A stretch of 64,000 nucleotides of DNA from Fen-1231 sp035286465 (GTDB taxonomy: Bacteria > Gemmatimonadota > Gemmatimonadetes > Gemmatimonadales > Gemmatimonadaceae), in the NCBI GenBank assembly GCA_035286465.1, contig DATEDF010000123.1, forward strand, positions 4,854 through 68,853, read 5' to 3'. The translations under genes were made by a program, and so were the position numbers. The stretch's first letter is position 1; every line of letters starts with the position of its first letter. Below, piece after piece: positions 50,658-60,843 of this stretch. A model generated the notes under the pieces. That model saw only the letters and a program-made list of their open reading frames with translations. It made no database searches and was not told where the DNA came from.

Positions 50658-52991
50658 CTACTTCCCGCTGCCGCTCGCGTTCGTCGCCTGCTTCTCCCAC
50701 ACGAACCGCCTGAGGAACTCGCCCATCCGGTTCCACGTGTAGATCCAGCGGCTGTCTATCATGGATTCGTGCAGGTCGTCGGGAACCACGATCAGCTCGT
50801 AGTAGATGTTTCGCGCGCGGAGCAGCTGCACGAGCCCGACCGTCTGCGCGAAGTCCACGTTCCGGTCGTCGTCGCCGTGCACGAGGAACACCGGCGATTT
50901 CCACTTGTCAATCTCCGAGATCGCCGACGACTTGTACGAGAGCGCGGTGTCGGCGATGACGTTGCCGTAGAGGTGCACGCCGGCCAGGTCGGCGCCGGCG
51001 ACGAAGATGTCGGAGTTCCGCGCCAGCGCCTGCGACGTGAGGAGCCCGCCGTACGAGAGCCCCCAGATCCCGACGCGCGCGGGGTCCACGTCAGGACGCG
51101 ATTGCAGGTACTTCCCGCCCGCCACGACGTCCTGATACTCGGAGTTGCCGCGCGCGTTCGTGTTCGGCGGGTTCCGGAACGACCGCCCGTACCCGATGCC
51201 GCTCCGATAGTTGATCGAGAGCACCACGTAGCCTTCGCTTGCCAGCCACTGGTTGATCGCGTACGCCCAGTGGTAGAACTGCATGTAGTGGTAGCCGGGG
51301 AGCATCTGCCGTGGCGGTCCGCCGTGCACGAACACCATCGCGGGCCGTCGCTCACCGGGCTTCAGGTCCTTCGGCAGGAAGAGCGTGTTGCTGATGTCGA
51401 GGCCGTCCGCCGCCTTCGTGTGCACGATCTCGGGCGTCACGTGCGCGGCGACCGGGAACTCCTTCGGCAAGGTCGGGAAGACGACCTTCGGCGCGCCGCC
51501 CTCCGCGGGGACGATCCCCACCGACGCGGGCTGCGCCACGTTGAAGTAGAGCACGGCGAGCCGCTTCCCCGACGCGAGCGGCTGCGGATTCGTCTCGATA
51601 CCGTCGCCGGTCGAGATCTGCGTCGGCGTGCCACCCGACGTCGGCACCGCCCAGATGTGCCGGCGCTCGATGTCGAGCGCGTTCGTGCAGTAGAAGAGCG
51701 TCTTGCCGTCGGCCGAGAGCGCGACCGACGTCGCGCCTTCGATGAGGCCGTCCGTCGTGGTCAGCTTTACCGGCTGCGGCGTCGAGCCCGCAATGCTGAC
51801 CGAGAACCAGCGGTCGAACTCGTCGCCGGGCACCTGGGCGGTGAAGATGACGTGGTCGCCGGCCCAGGCGATGTTCGCGATGTTGTTGAATACCGAGTCA
51901 CGCGGCTGGTTGTGCCAGAACTCCTTCGCCTCCAGCGTCGCGACGTCGGCGACCATGAAGGAGAGTGTGTGGCCCCCGACGAACGTCGCGCGGAAGAGCC
52001 CGGGCGAGCTTCGGAGGGGATCGGCCGCGGCGCCGCGCCCGACCGGGGCTCCGCGTCCGGCACCGCCTCCACCGCCCCCACCGCCCCCACCGCCCCGACC
52101 GCCGGCGAACCCACCGCACCCGCCGCCGCCACCGCCTGCGCGGCCGGCGGCCGGGCCCGGTGGGTTCCCGATGCCGCCCGTCCCCTGCTGTGTCTGCAAC
52201 CCGAACGGCGTCCCCGGCCGGCGCGTGAATGCGATGCGCTTGCTGTCAGGCGACCAGGTCGGACTGCCGTCGCAGTCCACGCTCGGCGCCAGATAATCCA
52301 CCGCCCGCGTCTTCACGTCGTAGATGCCGATGAACGCGTGATTGTCGCGATTGCTCACGAACGAGATCTTCGAGCCGTCGGGCGACCAGCGGGGCGTGCC
52401 GTTCGTGCCCCACGTTTTAATGAAGGGGACTCCGCCCGTGTCCATCGCCGAGGGCGGCGCACCCTGCGCCACGCGCGCGCGGTAGATCTGGCCGTCCTTC
52501 AGGTAGAGCACGTAGCGCCCGTCGGGCGACAGCTCGGGCCCCGCGCCGACGGCGACACGCCACGCTCCACCACCCGTCGTGCGCGCCGCCCAGATCGCGC
52601 GCTCCCCGCCGGCGGGATCGTGCGACGGGTTCGCGACCCAGCCCACACGGTTCGGCGCCGAGCCGCGCACGAAGACCGCGACCGAGCCGTCGTCGGAGAG
52701 GCGGACGCTCGAGACGTCCACGCCGTCGTCGTCGAGGAAGCGCGTGAGGCGCACCGGACGGAACTCGGGCGCGGCCGCGCTGTAGACGTTGCGCATTCCC
52801 TTCTCATAGGCGACCCACGCCACACGGTCCGCCTTTCGGGAGGACGTCAGCTCGAGCGGCGACGACGGGCTCAGGAACTGGGCGATGGTGGGCTTGGCCT
52901 GCGCGAGGAGCTGCGGCGCGAAGAGCTGCGGCGCGAAGGCGAGCGTGATGGCCGCGGACGCGGCGCGCGTGATGCGGTGGGTGCGGAACAT
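50658..52991 (-). CDS. Exported S9 family prolyl-oligopeptidase-type peptidase
   Basis: A 777-residue serine peptidase with a signal peptide that contains a short duplication (APQLFAPQLLAQ). A TolB-like propeller (SPDGRYVLYLKDGQ, SPDGSKISFVSNRDN, SPDSKRIAFTRRPG) precedes the hydrolase domain, with Ser in GIWGLSYGGLLTSQ, Asp in HGDDDRNVDF and His in PDDLHESM. It would cleave short peptides outside the cytoplasm. A long Gly/Arg-rich loop (about residues 280-325) lies in the propeller. The start follows GAGG by 6 nt. Divergent from the next S9 gene across 195 nt. Confidence 0.94.
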   Translation of the reverse strand: MFRTHRITRAASAAITLAFAPQLFAPQLLAQAKPTIAQFLSPSSPLELTSSRKADRVAWVAYEKGMRNVYSAAAPEFRPVRLTRFLDDDGVDVSSVRLSDDGSVAVFVRGSAPNRVGWVANPSHDPAGGERAIWAARTTGGGAWRVAVGAGPELSPDGRYVLYLKDGQIYRARVAQGAPPSAMDTGGVPFIKTWGTNGTPRWSPDGSKISFVSNRDNHAFIGIYDVKTRAVDYLAPSVDCDGSPTWSPDSKRIAFTRRPGTPFGLQTQQGTGGIGNPPGPAAGRAGGGGGGCGGFAGGRGGGGGGGGGGGAGRGAPVGRGAAADPLRSSPGLFRATFVGGHTLSFMVADVATLEAKEFWHNQPRDSVFNNIANIAWAGDHVIFTAQVPGDEFDRWFSVSIAGSTPQPVKLTTTDGLIEGATSVALSADGKTLFYCTNALDIERRHIWAVPTSGGTPTQISTGDGIETNPQPLASGKRLAVLYFNVAQPASVGIVPAEGGAPKVVFPTLPKEFPVAAHVTPEIVHTKAADGLDISNTLFLPKDLKPGERRPAMVFVHGGPPRQMLPGYHYMQFYHWAYAINQWLASEGYVVLSINYRSGIGYGRSFRNPPNTNARGNSEYQDVVAGGKYLQSRPDVDPARVGIWGLSYGGLLTSQALARNSDIFVAGADLAGVHLYGNVIADTALSYKSSAISEIDKWKSPVFLVHGDDDRNVDFAQTVGLVQLLRARNIYYELIVVPDDLHESMIDSRWIYTWNRMGEFLRRFVWEKQATNASGSGK

Positions 52992-53186
52992 TGGGGCCTC
53001 GACTGTTCGGTACGTACTGGTTACGTCCGCCGGGGACGGTGTGTTCGCGACAGAGCGTAACACCGGGGAGGGCGGGCGTCCACCACGTTCCCAATGGCGC
53101 GGTTGCCGTGACCGTCGTTCGCCATCATCTTGAGCCCGATTCCCCTCCGAACGCTCCCCCTTCCCGCCTACGTCGAGAGGTTCAGC

Positions 53187-55418
53187 ATGAGAAGGTCTCT
53201 CGCGCTCATCGCGACTCTGGTCGCCGTCACCGCTGCCGCGGCCCAGCAGCCCACTCGCGCCTTCACCGCGGCGGACTACGACCGCGCCGTGAAGTTCCTC
53301 GCGCCGAGCGTGACGCCGCTCGTCACAGGCGGCACCGTGGCGGCAAACTGGCTCCCGGACGAGCGATTCTGGTATCGCAACACGGCGCCGGCCGGCGCCG
53401 AGGTCGTGCTCGTGGATCCGGCCAAACGGACGCGAACCGTGTGCGACGCCCAGCGCTCCAACTGCCCGGGCGTGCCGGTGGGCGATTCCGTGGCCGGCGG
53501 GCGTGGCGGCCGCGGGGGGCGCGGCGGTGGCGGTGGACGGGGCGGCGCCGGCATCGCGGCGGTCTCCCCGGACGGCAAGCGGGCCGCCTTCATTCGGGAC
53601 TGGAACCTCTGGGTGCGCGACGTGGCGACGGGCCAGGAGAAACCCCTGACCACGGACGGCGCGAAAGACTTCGGTTACGCTACCGACAACGCGGGCTGGG
53701 CCGGGAGCGACCGCGCGATCCTCCTCTGGTCGCCCGATTCGAAGAAGATCGCTACGCAGCAGCAGGACGAGCGCACGGTGGGAGAGATGTACCTCGTGCA
53801 GACCCGGGTGAACCACCCCGCGCTCCGTGCCTGGAAGTACCCGCTCCCGGGCGACAGCGTCGTCGCGATGGTGCATCGGGTGATCATTGACGTGGACGCC
53901 GGGCGCGTCACGCGGCTCCAGATGGCGCCGGACTATCACCGCGCCACGCTGGGCGACAACCTGAGCATGAACGACTACGCGTGGAGCCCCGACGGGTCGA
54001 GGCTCGCGCTGGTTTCCACGTCGCGCGATCACAAGTCGGCGGTGTTTCGCGTCGCCGACGCCCAGACCGGCGCGGTGCGCACGGTCTTCGACGAGACGGT
54101 GCCCACGCACTACGAGTCGCGCACCGGCTGGCGCGCGCTCTGGGCGACGAACGAGGTGATCTGGTACTCCCAGCGCGACAACTGGGGCCAGCTCTATCTC
54201 TACGATCTCGGCACGGGGAAGCTCAAGAACCAGATCACGACGGGCGAAGGCCCGGTGTCGCAGATCGCGCGCGTGGACGAGAAGAGCCGCACGATCTGGT
54301 TCGCCGCGCTCGGCCGCGAGAAGGGGCAGGACCCGTATTTCCCGCACTTCTACCGCGCCGGACTGGACGGGAAGAACGCCGTATCGCTCACGCCGGACGA
54401 CGGCGTTCACGCGATGGAGCTCTCACCCTCGGGCCGCTGGCTTGTGGACACGTATTCGAAGCCCGACGTGCCGCCCGTCGTGACGCTGCGCGACGGCGAC
54501 GGGAAGCTCGTGATGCCGCTCGAGAAGGCCGACATCTCGAAGCTCCTCGCCGCCGGGTGGAAGCCGCCGATTCCGATCAAGGTGAAGGCGGACGACGGAA
54601 GGACCGACCTCTACGGGATGATGTTCCGGCCCACGAACTTCGATCCCTCGAGGACGTATCCGATCATCAACAACGCGTACCCTGGACCGCAGAGCGGGAG
54701 CGTGGGGTCGCGCGCGTTCACGGCGGCGCGCGCTGACCGGCAGGCGCTGGCCGAGCTGGGGTTCGTCGTCGTCACGATTGACGGGCGCGGGACGCCCGGC
54801 CGATCGAAGTCGTTCCACGATTCCTACTACGGCGCGATGGGGCGCGACAACACGATTCCCGACCAGGTGGCGGGGATGAAGGACCTGGCGCGGCAGTATC
54901 CGTGGATTGACATCGAGCGCGCCGCGATGTGGGGGCACTCGGGCGGCGGGTTCATCACCGCCGGCGCGATGTTCCGCTATCCCGATTTCTTCAAGGTGGG
55001 CATCTCGGAGTCGGGCAATCACGACCAGCGACAGTACGAGGACGACTGGGGCGAGCGGTATCAGGGGCTGCTCGCGCGGAGCGGCGACGGGCCGGACAGC
55101 TACGACGTCGAGGCGAACCAGACGGTCGCGAAGAATCTCAAGGGGCGTCTGCTGCTCGCGCACGGCGGGATGGACAACAACGTGCCCCCCTACAACACGT
55201 ATCTGGTGGTGGACGCGCTGATCAAGGCGAACAAGGACTTCGATCTCCTGATCATCCCGAACGCGGCGCACGGGTACGGCGACGCGTCGAACTACATGAT
55301 GCGCCGGCGCTGGGACTATTTCGTGAAGTGGCTGCTGGACGCCGAGCCGCCGAAGGGGTACGAGATCAGGACGCCGGCGGCGGGGGCGGGTGGGCGGGGC
55401 GGCGGACCCGGCGCCTAG
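53187..55418 (+). CDS. Exported S9 family (DPP IV-type) peptidase
   Basis: A 743-residue serine peptidase with a short signal peptide (MRRSLALIATLVAVTAAAAQQ). It has an N-terminal DPP IV propeller (SPDGKRAAFIRDWNLWVRD, SPDSKKIATQQQDER, NDYAWSPDGSRLAL). The catalytic domain has Ser in MWGHSGGGFITAG, Asp in HGGMDNNVPPYNT and His in NAAHGYGDAS. Closest in layout to the peptidase at 34.6-37.2 kb. A Gly/Arg-rich loop sits at about residues 104-123 and a second Gly-rich stretch ends the protein. GAGAGG upstream supports the start. The GHMP kinase gene follows within 10 nt. Confidence 0.95.
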   Translation: MRRSLALIATLVAVTAAAAQQPTRAFTAADYDRAVKFLAPSVTPLVTGGTVAANWLPDERFWYRNTAPAGAEVVLVDPAKRTRTVCDAQRSNCPGVPVGDSVAGGRGGRGGRGGGGGRGGAGIAAVSPDGKRAAFIRDWNLWVRDVATGQEKPLTTDGAKDFGYATDNAGWAGSDRAILLWSPDSKKIATQQQDERTVGEMYLVQTRVNHPALRAWKYPLPGDSVVAMVHRVIIDVDAGRVTRLQMAPDYHRATLGDNLSMNDYAWSPDGSRLALVSTSRDHKSAVFRVADAQTGAVRTVFDETVPTHYESRTGWRALWATNEVIWYSQRDNWGQLYLYDLGTGKLKNQITTGEGPVSQIARVDEKSRTIWFAALGREKGQDPYFPHFYRAGLDGKNAVSLTPDDGVHAMELSPSGRWLVDTYSKPDVPPVVTLRDGDGKLVMPLEKADISKLLAAGWKPPIPIKVKADDGRTDLYGMMFRPTNFDPSRTYPIINNAYPGPQSGSVGSRAFTAARADRQALAELGFVVVTIDGRGTPGRSKSFHDSYYGAMGRDNTIPDQVAGMKDLARQYPWIDIERAAMWGHSGGGFITAGAMFRYPDFFKVGISESGNHDQRQYEDDWGERYQGLLARSGDGPDSYDVEANQTVAKNLKGRLLLAHGGMDNNVPPYNTYLVVDALIKANKDFDLLIIPNAAHGYGDASNYMMRRRWDYFVKWLLDAEPPKGYEIRTPAAGAGGRGGGPGA

Positions 55419-55425
55419 CGCGCTC

Positions 55426-56406
55426 GTGACCGCGGAGCCGGGCACGCGCGCGGCGGGGGCGGTCGTCACGCGCGCCCCCACCCGTCTCGACTTCGGCGGC
55501 GGGTGGACGGACGTACCGCCCTACTGCGATCGCGAGGGCGGCTTCGTCTGCAACGTCGCGATCAACCGGTATGCGACGGCGACGCTGACGCGCGACGCGG
55601 ACGCGTCGGCCGGCGGCGCCGAACTGACGGCGGGTGCGGACGCGCCGCTCATCCGCGCCGCGCTCCGTCGGTCGCGCGCCGCAGACGTCCGCATCTCTCT
55701 CGCGAACGACTTCCCCGTCGGCGCCGGGCTCGGTGGCTCCTCGGCCGCGAGCGCCGCCGTGCTCGGCGCGCTCGCGGCTTGGCGCGGCGACGCGTGGGAC
55801 CTCCGCGCGATCGCCGAGGAGGGGCGGCGGATCGAGGTCGAGGAGCTGGGCGTCGCCGGCGGCCGCCAGGACCACTACGCGGCAACGTTCGGCGGCGCGC
55901 TCGCGCTCACGTTCACCACGTCCGTCGAAGTGCGGCGCATCGTCCTCTCGGAGCGCACGCGCGGAACGCTGGAGCGTCGCGCGATTCTGGTCTACACCGG
56001 CGAATCGCGCATCTCGGGCGACAACATCGTCGAAGTCCTGAACGCGTACCGCGCCCGCGAGCACCGCGTGCTCTTCGCGCTCGCGCGAATGAAGGCGCTC
56101 GCCGGGCAGATGGCCGCCGCGCTGGAGCAGGGCGACGTGGATCAGCTCGGCGCGCTCGTGGGCGAGCACTGGACGCACCAGCGCGCGCTCCACCCGGCGA
56201 TCCCGACGCCGCGGATTGACGAGATCGTCGCGCGCGCCGCGGCGGCCGGAGCGCTGGGCGCGAAGGCGATGGGCGCCTCCGGCGGCGGGTGTGTGCTCGT
56301 GATCGCGGCCGAGGACACGGTCGAGCGCGTGCGCGACGCGGTCGCGCCACTCGGCACGCTCGTTCCCTTCCGCCTCGACTTCGAGGGCCTTACGCGGACC
56401 CGGTAG
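55426..56406 (+). CDS. GHMP family sugar kinase
   Basis: About 326 residues. Typical features are RAPTRLDFGGGWTDVPPYCDREGG at the N-terminus, the ATP loop DFPVGAGLGGSSAASAAVLGAL, GVAGGRQDHYAATFGGAL, and the C-terminal AKAMGASGGGCVLVIA. The FGGGWTD and GGRQDHYA elements are those of the D-glycero-D-manno-heptose 7-phosphate kinase/L-fucokinase subgroup, so it probably phosphorylates a heptose or deoxy sugar for surface glycans. No other sugar-nucleotide gene is adjacent, so the substrate stays open. Both possible starts (55390, 55426) are GTG; I chose the second, which avoids a longer overlap with the peptidase gene. Confidence 0.92.
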   Translation: MTAEPGTRAAGAVVTRAPTRLDFGGGWTDVPPYCDREGGFVCNVAINRYATATLTRDADASAGGAELTAGADAPLIRAALRRSRAADVRISLANDFPVGAGLGGSSAASAAVLGALAAWRGDAWDLRAIAEEGRRIEVEELGVAGGRQDHYAATFGGALALTFTTSVEVRRIVLSERTRGTLERRAILVYTGESRISGDNIVEVLNAYRAREHRVLFALARMKALAGQMAAALEQGDVDQLGALVGEHWTHQRALHPAIPTPRIDEIVARAAAAGALGAKAMGASGGGCVLVIAAEDTVERVRDAVAPLGTLVPFRLDFEGLTRTR

Positions 56407-59400
56407 CTCGCGGCGACGCGCGGGCGCTCACCCGCACCAGCCAGGCCAGGAGCGCGAGCGACACGGTGACGCCGATCGCCCCCGCCGCGTGCTCGGCGGG
56501 CGTCGGCGCGTGGAGCGCGAGATTCATGTCCGAGAGCGCGCGCTCGACGAGCGCCGCGACGATCCACGACCACGCGCAGAGTGATCCCCACGCGCGGACG
56601 GCGAGGAAGATCGCGACCGGCGCGATGAGCGCGACCGCCACCGTGCCCGGACTCGGCGCCGTGAAGCGCTCGGCCGCCGTCGCACCGATGCCCGCAAGCA
56701 GGACGAGGAACGCGAGCGCAAGCGCGGCGCGCACGCCCCCGCGCCGCGAGACTCCCGCGATCACGAGCGCGGGAATCGCAAGGAACGGCACCATCGCCAC
56801 GACGGAGGTCGGCACCGCCAGCGCTTCGGCGAGCGCGGGCACCGCCTGCGCCAGCATCGTGTCCGGCGCGCCCGGGATTTCGCCCGTCATCGCGAGCGAG
56901 GACGCGCGAGCGAGCAGCATCGGGAGAGCGCCCAGCGCCACGCCAGCCAGCAGGGCATCGGGCACGCGAGCGGACGGCGCCGCATCGGGGAGGAGCGGAA
57001 TTCCCACGCGGCGGCGCAGCGCGTTGAGCGCGAGCCAGAGCCCGTAGAGCACGAGCGGCAAGAGCACGCCGCCGAGCACGATGCTGATCCCCGTCGTACT
57101 CACGAAGGTGGACCACGGCGTCGCCGTGTCGTAGAGGTAGAGCTGCGCCGGCAGCGCATCGAGCGACTCCGCGATCTGCACGAGCGCGAGCGCCGCGAGC
57201 GCGATGACGACCGCGCGCCGGCCGGGCGTGGCGTCCTGGACGAGCACCTGCCGCCGCCGCGTGACGAAGATCGCGCCGCCCACGACCGCCGCGAGGAGCA
57301 CCACCCCGGCGAGCACGCTGATGACGAGCCGGCGCTGCTCCGCATCGCGGTCCGCGCGCAGGAAGCGTTCCGGAAGCTCCACGCCGCGGCGCACCACGAG
57401 CGGCTCGTCGCCCGCGAGCGAAACCCACGCGCGCGCCGCCGCTTCGCCGGGCAACTTCAGCGTGGAGTCCGTGTACGTGACGGTCACGTCGCGGCGTGCG
57501 GGACGCGCGGTCTCCTCGAAATGCGCCTCGATCAGCCGCGTGGTGTCGAGGCCGGCCCGCGCGAGCGCCGCGCGCGCCAGACGCCGCGTCTCCGGCGCCC
57601 CGGGGGATTCGCGGCGTGCGCTCTCCGGCAGGATGTGCCGCACGTCGAGCGGCGAGCCGTCGGGCCGGAAGCGCACGCGCCACTCTTCGGCGCGCTCCGC
57701 GAGCGGTCCGGTGAGGCGCACGTAACGCACCACCCACCAGGCCGGCACCGCGTACGTGGGCGCGAGTTCCGCGGCGAGCCCGGGTGTCCGGTGTTCCCGC
57801 AGGAAGCGGGGCCAGGCGTCGAGCGTGTCGGTGGCCGTGCGCTGGAGGCGTTTCCACGCGGAGGGGTCCACGCCGCGCGCAGCGAGCGTGGAATCGGCGG
57901 AGGCGGCCACGCGTGCGCGGGTCCCCGTGAAGCGCGGGCCGAGGACCGGCCTATCGGGCGCGAGGAGCGCGACGAGCACGCCGACGGCCACGGTCACCAT
58001 CGCCGCCTTCCGCGCGCGCGCGCCGAGCATGCGCGTCGCCGGCTCGGCGGCCGGCACCGCCACCTCGACGCGCGGCGTGGGCGCCCACGCGGCGAAGCGC
58101 GCATCATCCCCCGCGAGCGTGAGCCCGCGCTGCCGCACCCAGCGCCACGCCACCGCCAGCGCGGGCGCCAGCAGGGCCAGGAGAATGATCGCCGCCGACA
58201 CGCGATACTCGACCGCCGTCCCCGTCGCCGCGAAGAGTCCGAACAGCACGAGGTCGTAGACGAAGTGCGCGACGACCGTGACGATCAACCCGAAAGACAG
58301 GAACAGCACGCCCCAGAAACACGCGTCGAGGAAGATCTCGACGCCGCGCGAGTACGGTGGCCACGACGGATAGCTCGCGTGCGCGAAACCGAAGACCAGC
58401 GCGGCCACCGCGATCCCCGCGGCCATCCACGCCGTCCGGTGCGGCCGGTTCCCCACCCAGAGCGAGAGCAGCGAGAGGGGAAGCGCGCGGAAGAGCGCCT
58501 CCTCCCACACGCCCGCCTGCAGCGAAATCGCGATCCCCGCGAGCCACGGCATCGGCGTCGCGATCTGGTTGGGATCGTCGAGCAGCTCGCTCGGCACCCA
58601 CCAGCCGAACGCCTCGCGCGTTACCACGTAGAAGAGCGCGACCCACGCGAAACCGATGGCCGCGACCGCGTAGCCGCCCGCGACGCGCCCGGCCACCTCG
58701 CGCGTGCCTCGAATCCTCCAGAGCTTCCACCAGTCGAGGTGCCGCGGGAACGCGGCGCGCGTGAGCGCCTCCGCCGCGGCGAGCGTGAGCGCGACCAGCG
58801 CCCCCGCCGACACGCCCACGAGGATGGCGGCGGCGAGCTGCATCGTCTCGAACAACGCCGGTGAGGTCGCGGTGTCGTAGTCGTACCAGCTCGTCGGGAT
58901 CACGTTGAGCTGCGCCGCCACGAAGAGCGCGGCGATCACCCCACCCACGACGATCGGCTCCCGCCACCGCACCTCCCGGGCGCGCGCGTACCGCCGGAGC
59001 GCCACCGCCCCGGCGATCGCGAAGACCAGGACCCCCACGGTCGCGAGCAGCGTGAGGAATTCGTTCGCCGAGCGCATCTCGCCGTAGCGCCGGCTGAACG
59101 CCTCGGGAATCACGACGTAGGGCCGCGCCGCCGACGGCGCGTCGCCCGCGATCACGACGTCGAGCCGGAGCGGCGCGTCACCCACCTTCCGGCCGGTCCG
59201 CTCGAACGTGTACGTGCGGTCCACCCGGCCGCTCGTCTTGCGCGTCTCGTAGGACGACGTCGCGAGCCGCCACCGCGGGCCGCCCTCACCGACCCACGCG
59301 CCAAGCACCTGCTCGGCGAGCACGCGAGCGGAGTCGCTCGAGAGCGTCGGCTTCACGTCCGCTTCGGCGAACGTACGCCGGAATCCCGTGAGGCGCCCGT

Positions 59401-59755
59401 CGGGCGCGAAGTCCACGCTCGCCTCGTGCGGGTCGCCGGGCACGAAGGCGCGCACCGACCAGGTGAACGGCGCCACGTCGCGCCCGCGCACGAGCGCGTC
59501 GAGCGTGTCCTTCCCGCCGGCGGCGAGCTCCACGAAGGTGCGGAGCGAGTCGTCGGACCGGAAGCGCACGGCCCTGCGCGCGCCGGCGGGCGCCAGCGCG
59601 TGGGCGCGGAAGAACGAATCGGCGCGCTGGAGCGCGAGCGCGCGCGTCATCCGCTGCTCCAGCGCGACGATCGGAATGGCCCGTGGGAAGAGCCAGAGCG
59701 CCACCGCGCCGGCGGCGATGGTGACGGCGGCGAGCACCAAGCCGACGCGTTTCAC
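56390..59755 (-). CDS. Very large CPBP-type intramembrane protease with internal duplication
   Basis: A 1121-residue polytopic protein, against about 200-300 for usual CPBP proteases. The protease motifs are intact in the middle: Glu418-Glu419 and Arg423 (WEEALFR), Phe455 and His459 (FGFAH), and His497 with Asp501 (HFVYD). Before it, residues about 30-330 form an extracytoplasmic domain plus helices containing SWYDYDTATSPALFETMQ (289-306). After it, residues about 615-900 repeat that arrangement (LYLYDTATPWSTFVSTTG at 872-889), followed by further helices with no protease motifs. CPBP enzymes process prenylated or other membrane proteins. The GTG start overlaps the upstream stop (GTGA). The end overlaps the GHMP gene by 17 nt. 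Confidence 0.9.
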   Translation of the reverse strand: MKRVGLVLAAVTIAAGAVALWLFPRAIPIVALEQRMTRALALQRADSFFRAHALAPAGARRAVRFRSDDSLRTFVELAAGGKDTLDALVRGRDVAPFTWSVRAFVPGDPHEASVDFAPDGRLTGFRRTFAEADVKPTLSSDSARVLAEQVLGAWVGEGGPRWRLATSSYETRKTSGRVDRTYTFERTGRKVGDAPLRLDVVIAGDAPSAARPYVVIPEAFSRRYGEMRSANEFLTLLATVGVLVFAIAGAVALRRYARAREVRWREPIVVGGVIAALFVAAQLNVIPTSWYDYDTATSPALFETMQLAAAILVGVSAGALVALTLAAAEALTRAAFPRHLDWWKLWRIRGTREVAGRVAGGYAVAAIGFAWVALFYVVTREAFGWWVPSELLDDPNQIATPMPWLAGIAISLQAGVWEEALFRALPLSLLSLWVGNRPHRTAWMAAGIAVAALVFGFAHASYPSWPPYSRGVEIFLDACFWGVLFLSFGLIVTVVAHFVYDLVLFGLFAATGTAVEYRVSAAIILLALLAPALAVAWRWVRQRGLTLAGDDARFAAWAPTPRVEVAVPAAEPATRMLGARARKAAMVTVAVGVLVALLAPDRPVLGPRFTGTRARVAASADSTLAARGVDPSAWKRLQRTATDTLDAWPRFLREHRTPGLAAELAPTYAVPAWWVVRYVRLTGPLAERAEEWRVRFRPDGSPLDVRHILPESARRESPGAPETRRLARAALARAGLDTTRLIEAHFEETARPARRDVTVTYTDSTLKLPGEAAARAWVSLAGDEPLVVRRGVELPERFLRADRDAEQRRLVISVLAGVVLLAAVVGGAIFVTRRRQVLVQDATPGRRAVVIALAALALVQIAESLDALPAQLYLYDTATPWSTFVSTTGISIVLGGVLLPLVLYGLWLALNALRRRVGIPLLPDAAPSARVPDALLAGVALGALPMLLARASSLAMTGEIPGAPDTMLAQAVPALAEALAVPTSVVAMVPFLAIPALVIAGVSRRGGVRAALALAFLVLLAGIGATAAERFTAPSPGTVAVALIAPVAIFLAVRAWGSLCAWSWIVAALVERALSDMNLALHAPTPAEHAAGAIGVTVSLALLAWLVRVSARASPRATGSA

Positions 59756-60645
59756 GGCTTCTTCACGGAGGGCCGCGCGTTCCGCGTCGTGTCCGCGCCG
59801 AGTACGTACGAGCCCTCATCGGAAGAGTAGCCGACCCCCGGCTTCAGCACCACGAACGCCGCGTTCGCCCCGCGGTTGACCTTGACCGACTTCTCGAGGC
59901 AGTCGTTGTAGGTGATCTGCGCGATGTGTTCGGGCCTGATCGAGTGCAGGATCGCTGCCGGCGCGCCGGGCACCCTGTACTTGTCCATCGGGAGCGGTGG
60001 CCGTCCGGAGCCGTCGGTGCGTTTCCCGGGCCGGGGCAGTTGCCGGACCTGCACCGCCATCGTTCCCGCCATCGTGCCCATCAGGATGCGCCGCCCATTC
60101 ACGAACACGTTCTCGATGCTCGGGCAGACGCGGGACCCGCCGAGTCCGTAGATCATGTCGGGCCGCAGCTTCTCGATGACGTCTACCGCTGAATAGATCG
60201 TGCGATCGCTGGCCGCGATCTCGTCGGCGTCAATGAAGTAGGCCCGGCGCGCCGCGTCCTGTCTTGCCGTGACTCTTACCGGCGCTAGCGGTTGTGGGAT
60301 GCGCGTCAGCACGACGCTCAGGGTCACTGTGTCGCGGCCGTTCAGCAAGAAGACGCGATCAGCGCGGTGGTACCCGATCTTGCGCACGATGACGTCGTAA
60401 CTCTCCGAATCGGCTCTGGCTATGAGCAGCCGCTGGCCGGCGGCGTCAGTCGTCCCCTGTGCGACCACGGCGTGAAGCCCGCGCACCAGCGAGACCTCGG
60501 CGCCCGCGACCGGAGCGCGCGCGGAGTCCGTGACGCGAACGCGGACGAGCAGGGTCGCGCCCTGCGCGCGCATCGTGCGAGACGCGCCGATCAGCGAGAG
60601 CCCGAGGAGCCCGACCATCGTGGGTACCGCCCGCAGACGGCGCAT
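59752..60645 (-). CDS. Exported carboxypeptidase-regulatory-like domain protein
   Basis: A 297-residue protein with a signal peptide (MRRLRAVPTMVGLLGLSLIGASRTMRAQ). A carboxypeptidase-regulatory/Ig-like domain follows (LLVRVRVTDSARAPVAGAEVSLVRG through YDVIVRKIGYHRADRVFLL). The remainder is a plug-like region (YSAVDVIEKLRPDMIYGLGGSRVCPSIENVFVNGRRILMG and IRPEHIAQITYNDC). It resembles the smaller protein at 18.8-19.6 kb. It lacks a TonB-dependent barrel. It overlaps the CPBP gene by 4 nt, so the two products are likely made together. Function unknown. The first Met is used as the start. Confidence 0.85.
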   Translation of the reverse strand: MRRLRAVPTMVGLLGLSLIGASRTMRAQGATLLVRVRVTDSARAPVAGAEVSLVRGLHAVVAQGTTDAAGQRLLIARADSESYDVIVRKIGYHRADRVFLLNGRDTVTLSVVLTRIPQPLAPVRVTARQDAARRAYFIDADEIAASDRTIYSAVDVIEKLRPDMIYGLGGSRVCPSIENVFVNGRRILMGTMAGTMAVQVRQLPRPGKRTDGSGRPPLPMDKYRVPGAPAAILHSIRPEHIAQITYNDCLEKSVKVNRGANAAFVVLKPGVGYSSDEGSYVLGADTTRNARPSVKKP

Positions 60646-60843
60646 GGTGTGTCCAGGTGAATCACTCGCGGTCGTCCCATATAGTGGTGTGGCCGCCCGT
60701 CCGACGCCAGCGTCCGACGCCCCCGTTCGTCATCCGGCCGGCCGCTCAGCGGACCGGGCCCCGGGAGCGTATGTTGGAAACGATGGAGCCCTCCTGATCG
60801 GGCCCCGCTTCCCACTCCGTTCCTCCACCTGCACGAGGTCCGT

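Noticed and set aside
60671..60700. TATAGT/TATATG as a bidirectional promoter between 59.8 and 60.8 kb
   Set aside because: A plausible -10 is present but no acceptable -35 on either strand, so it is not listed as a feature.
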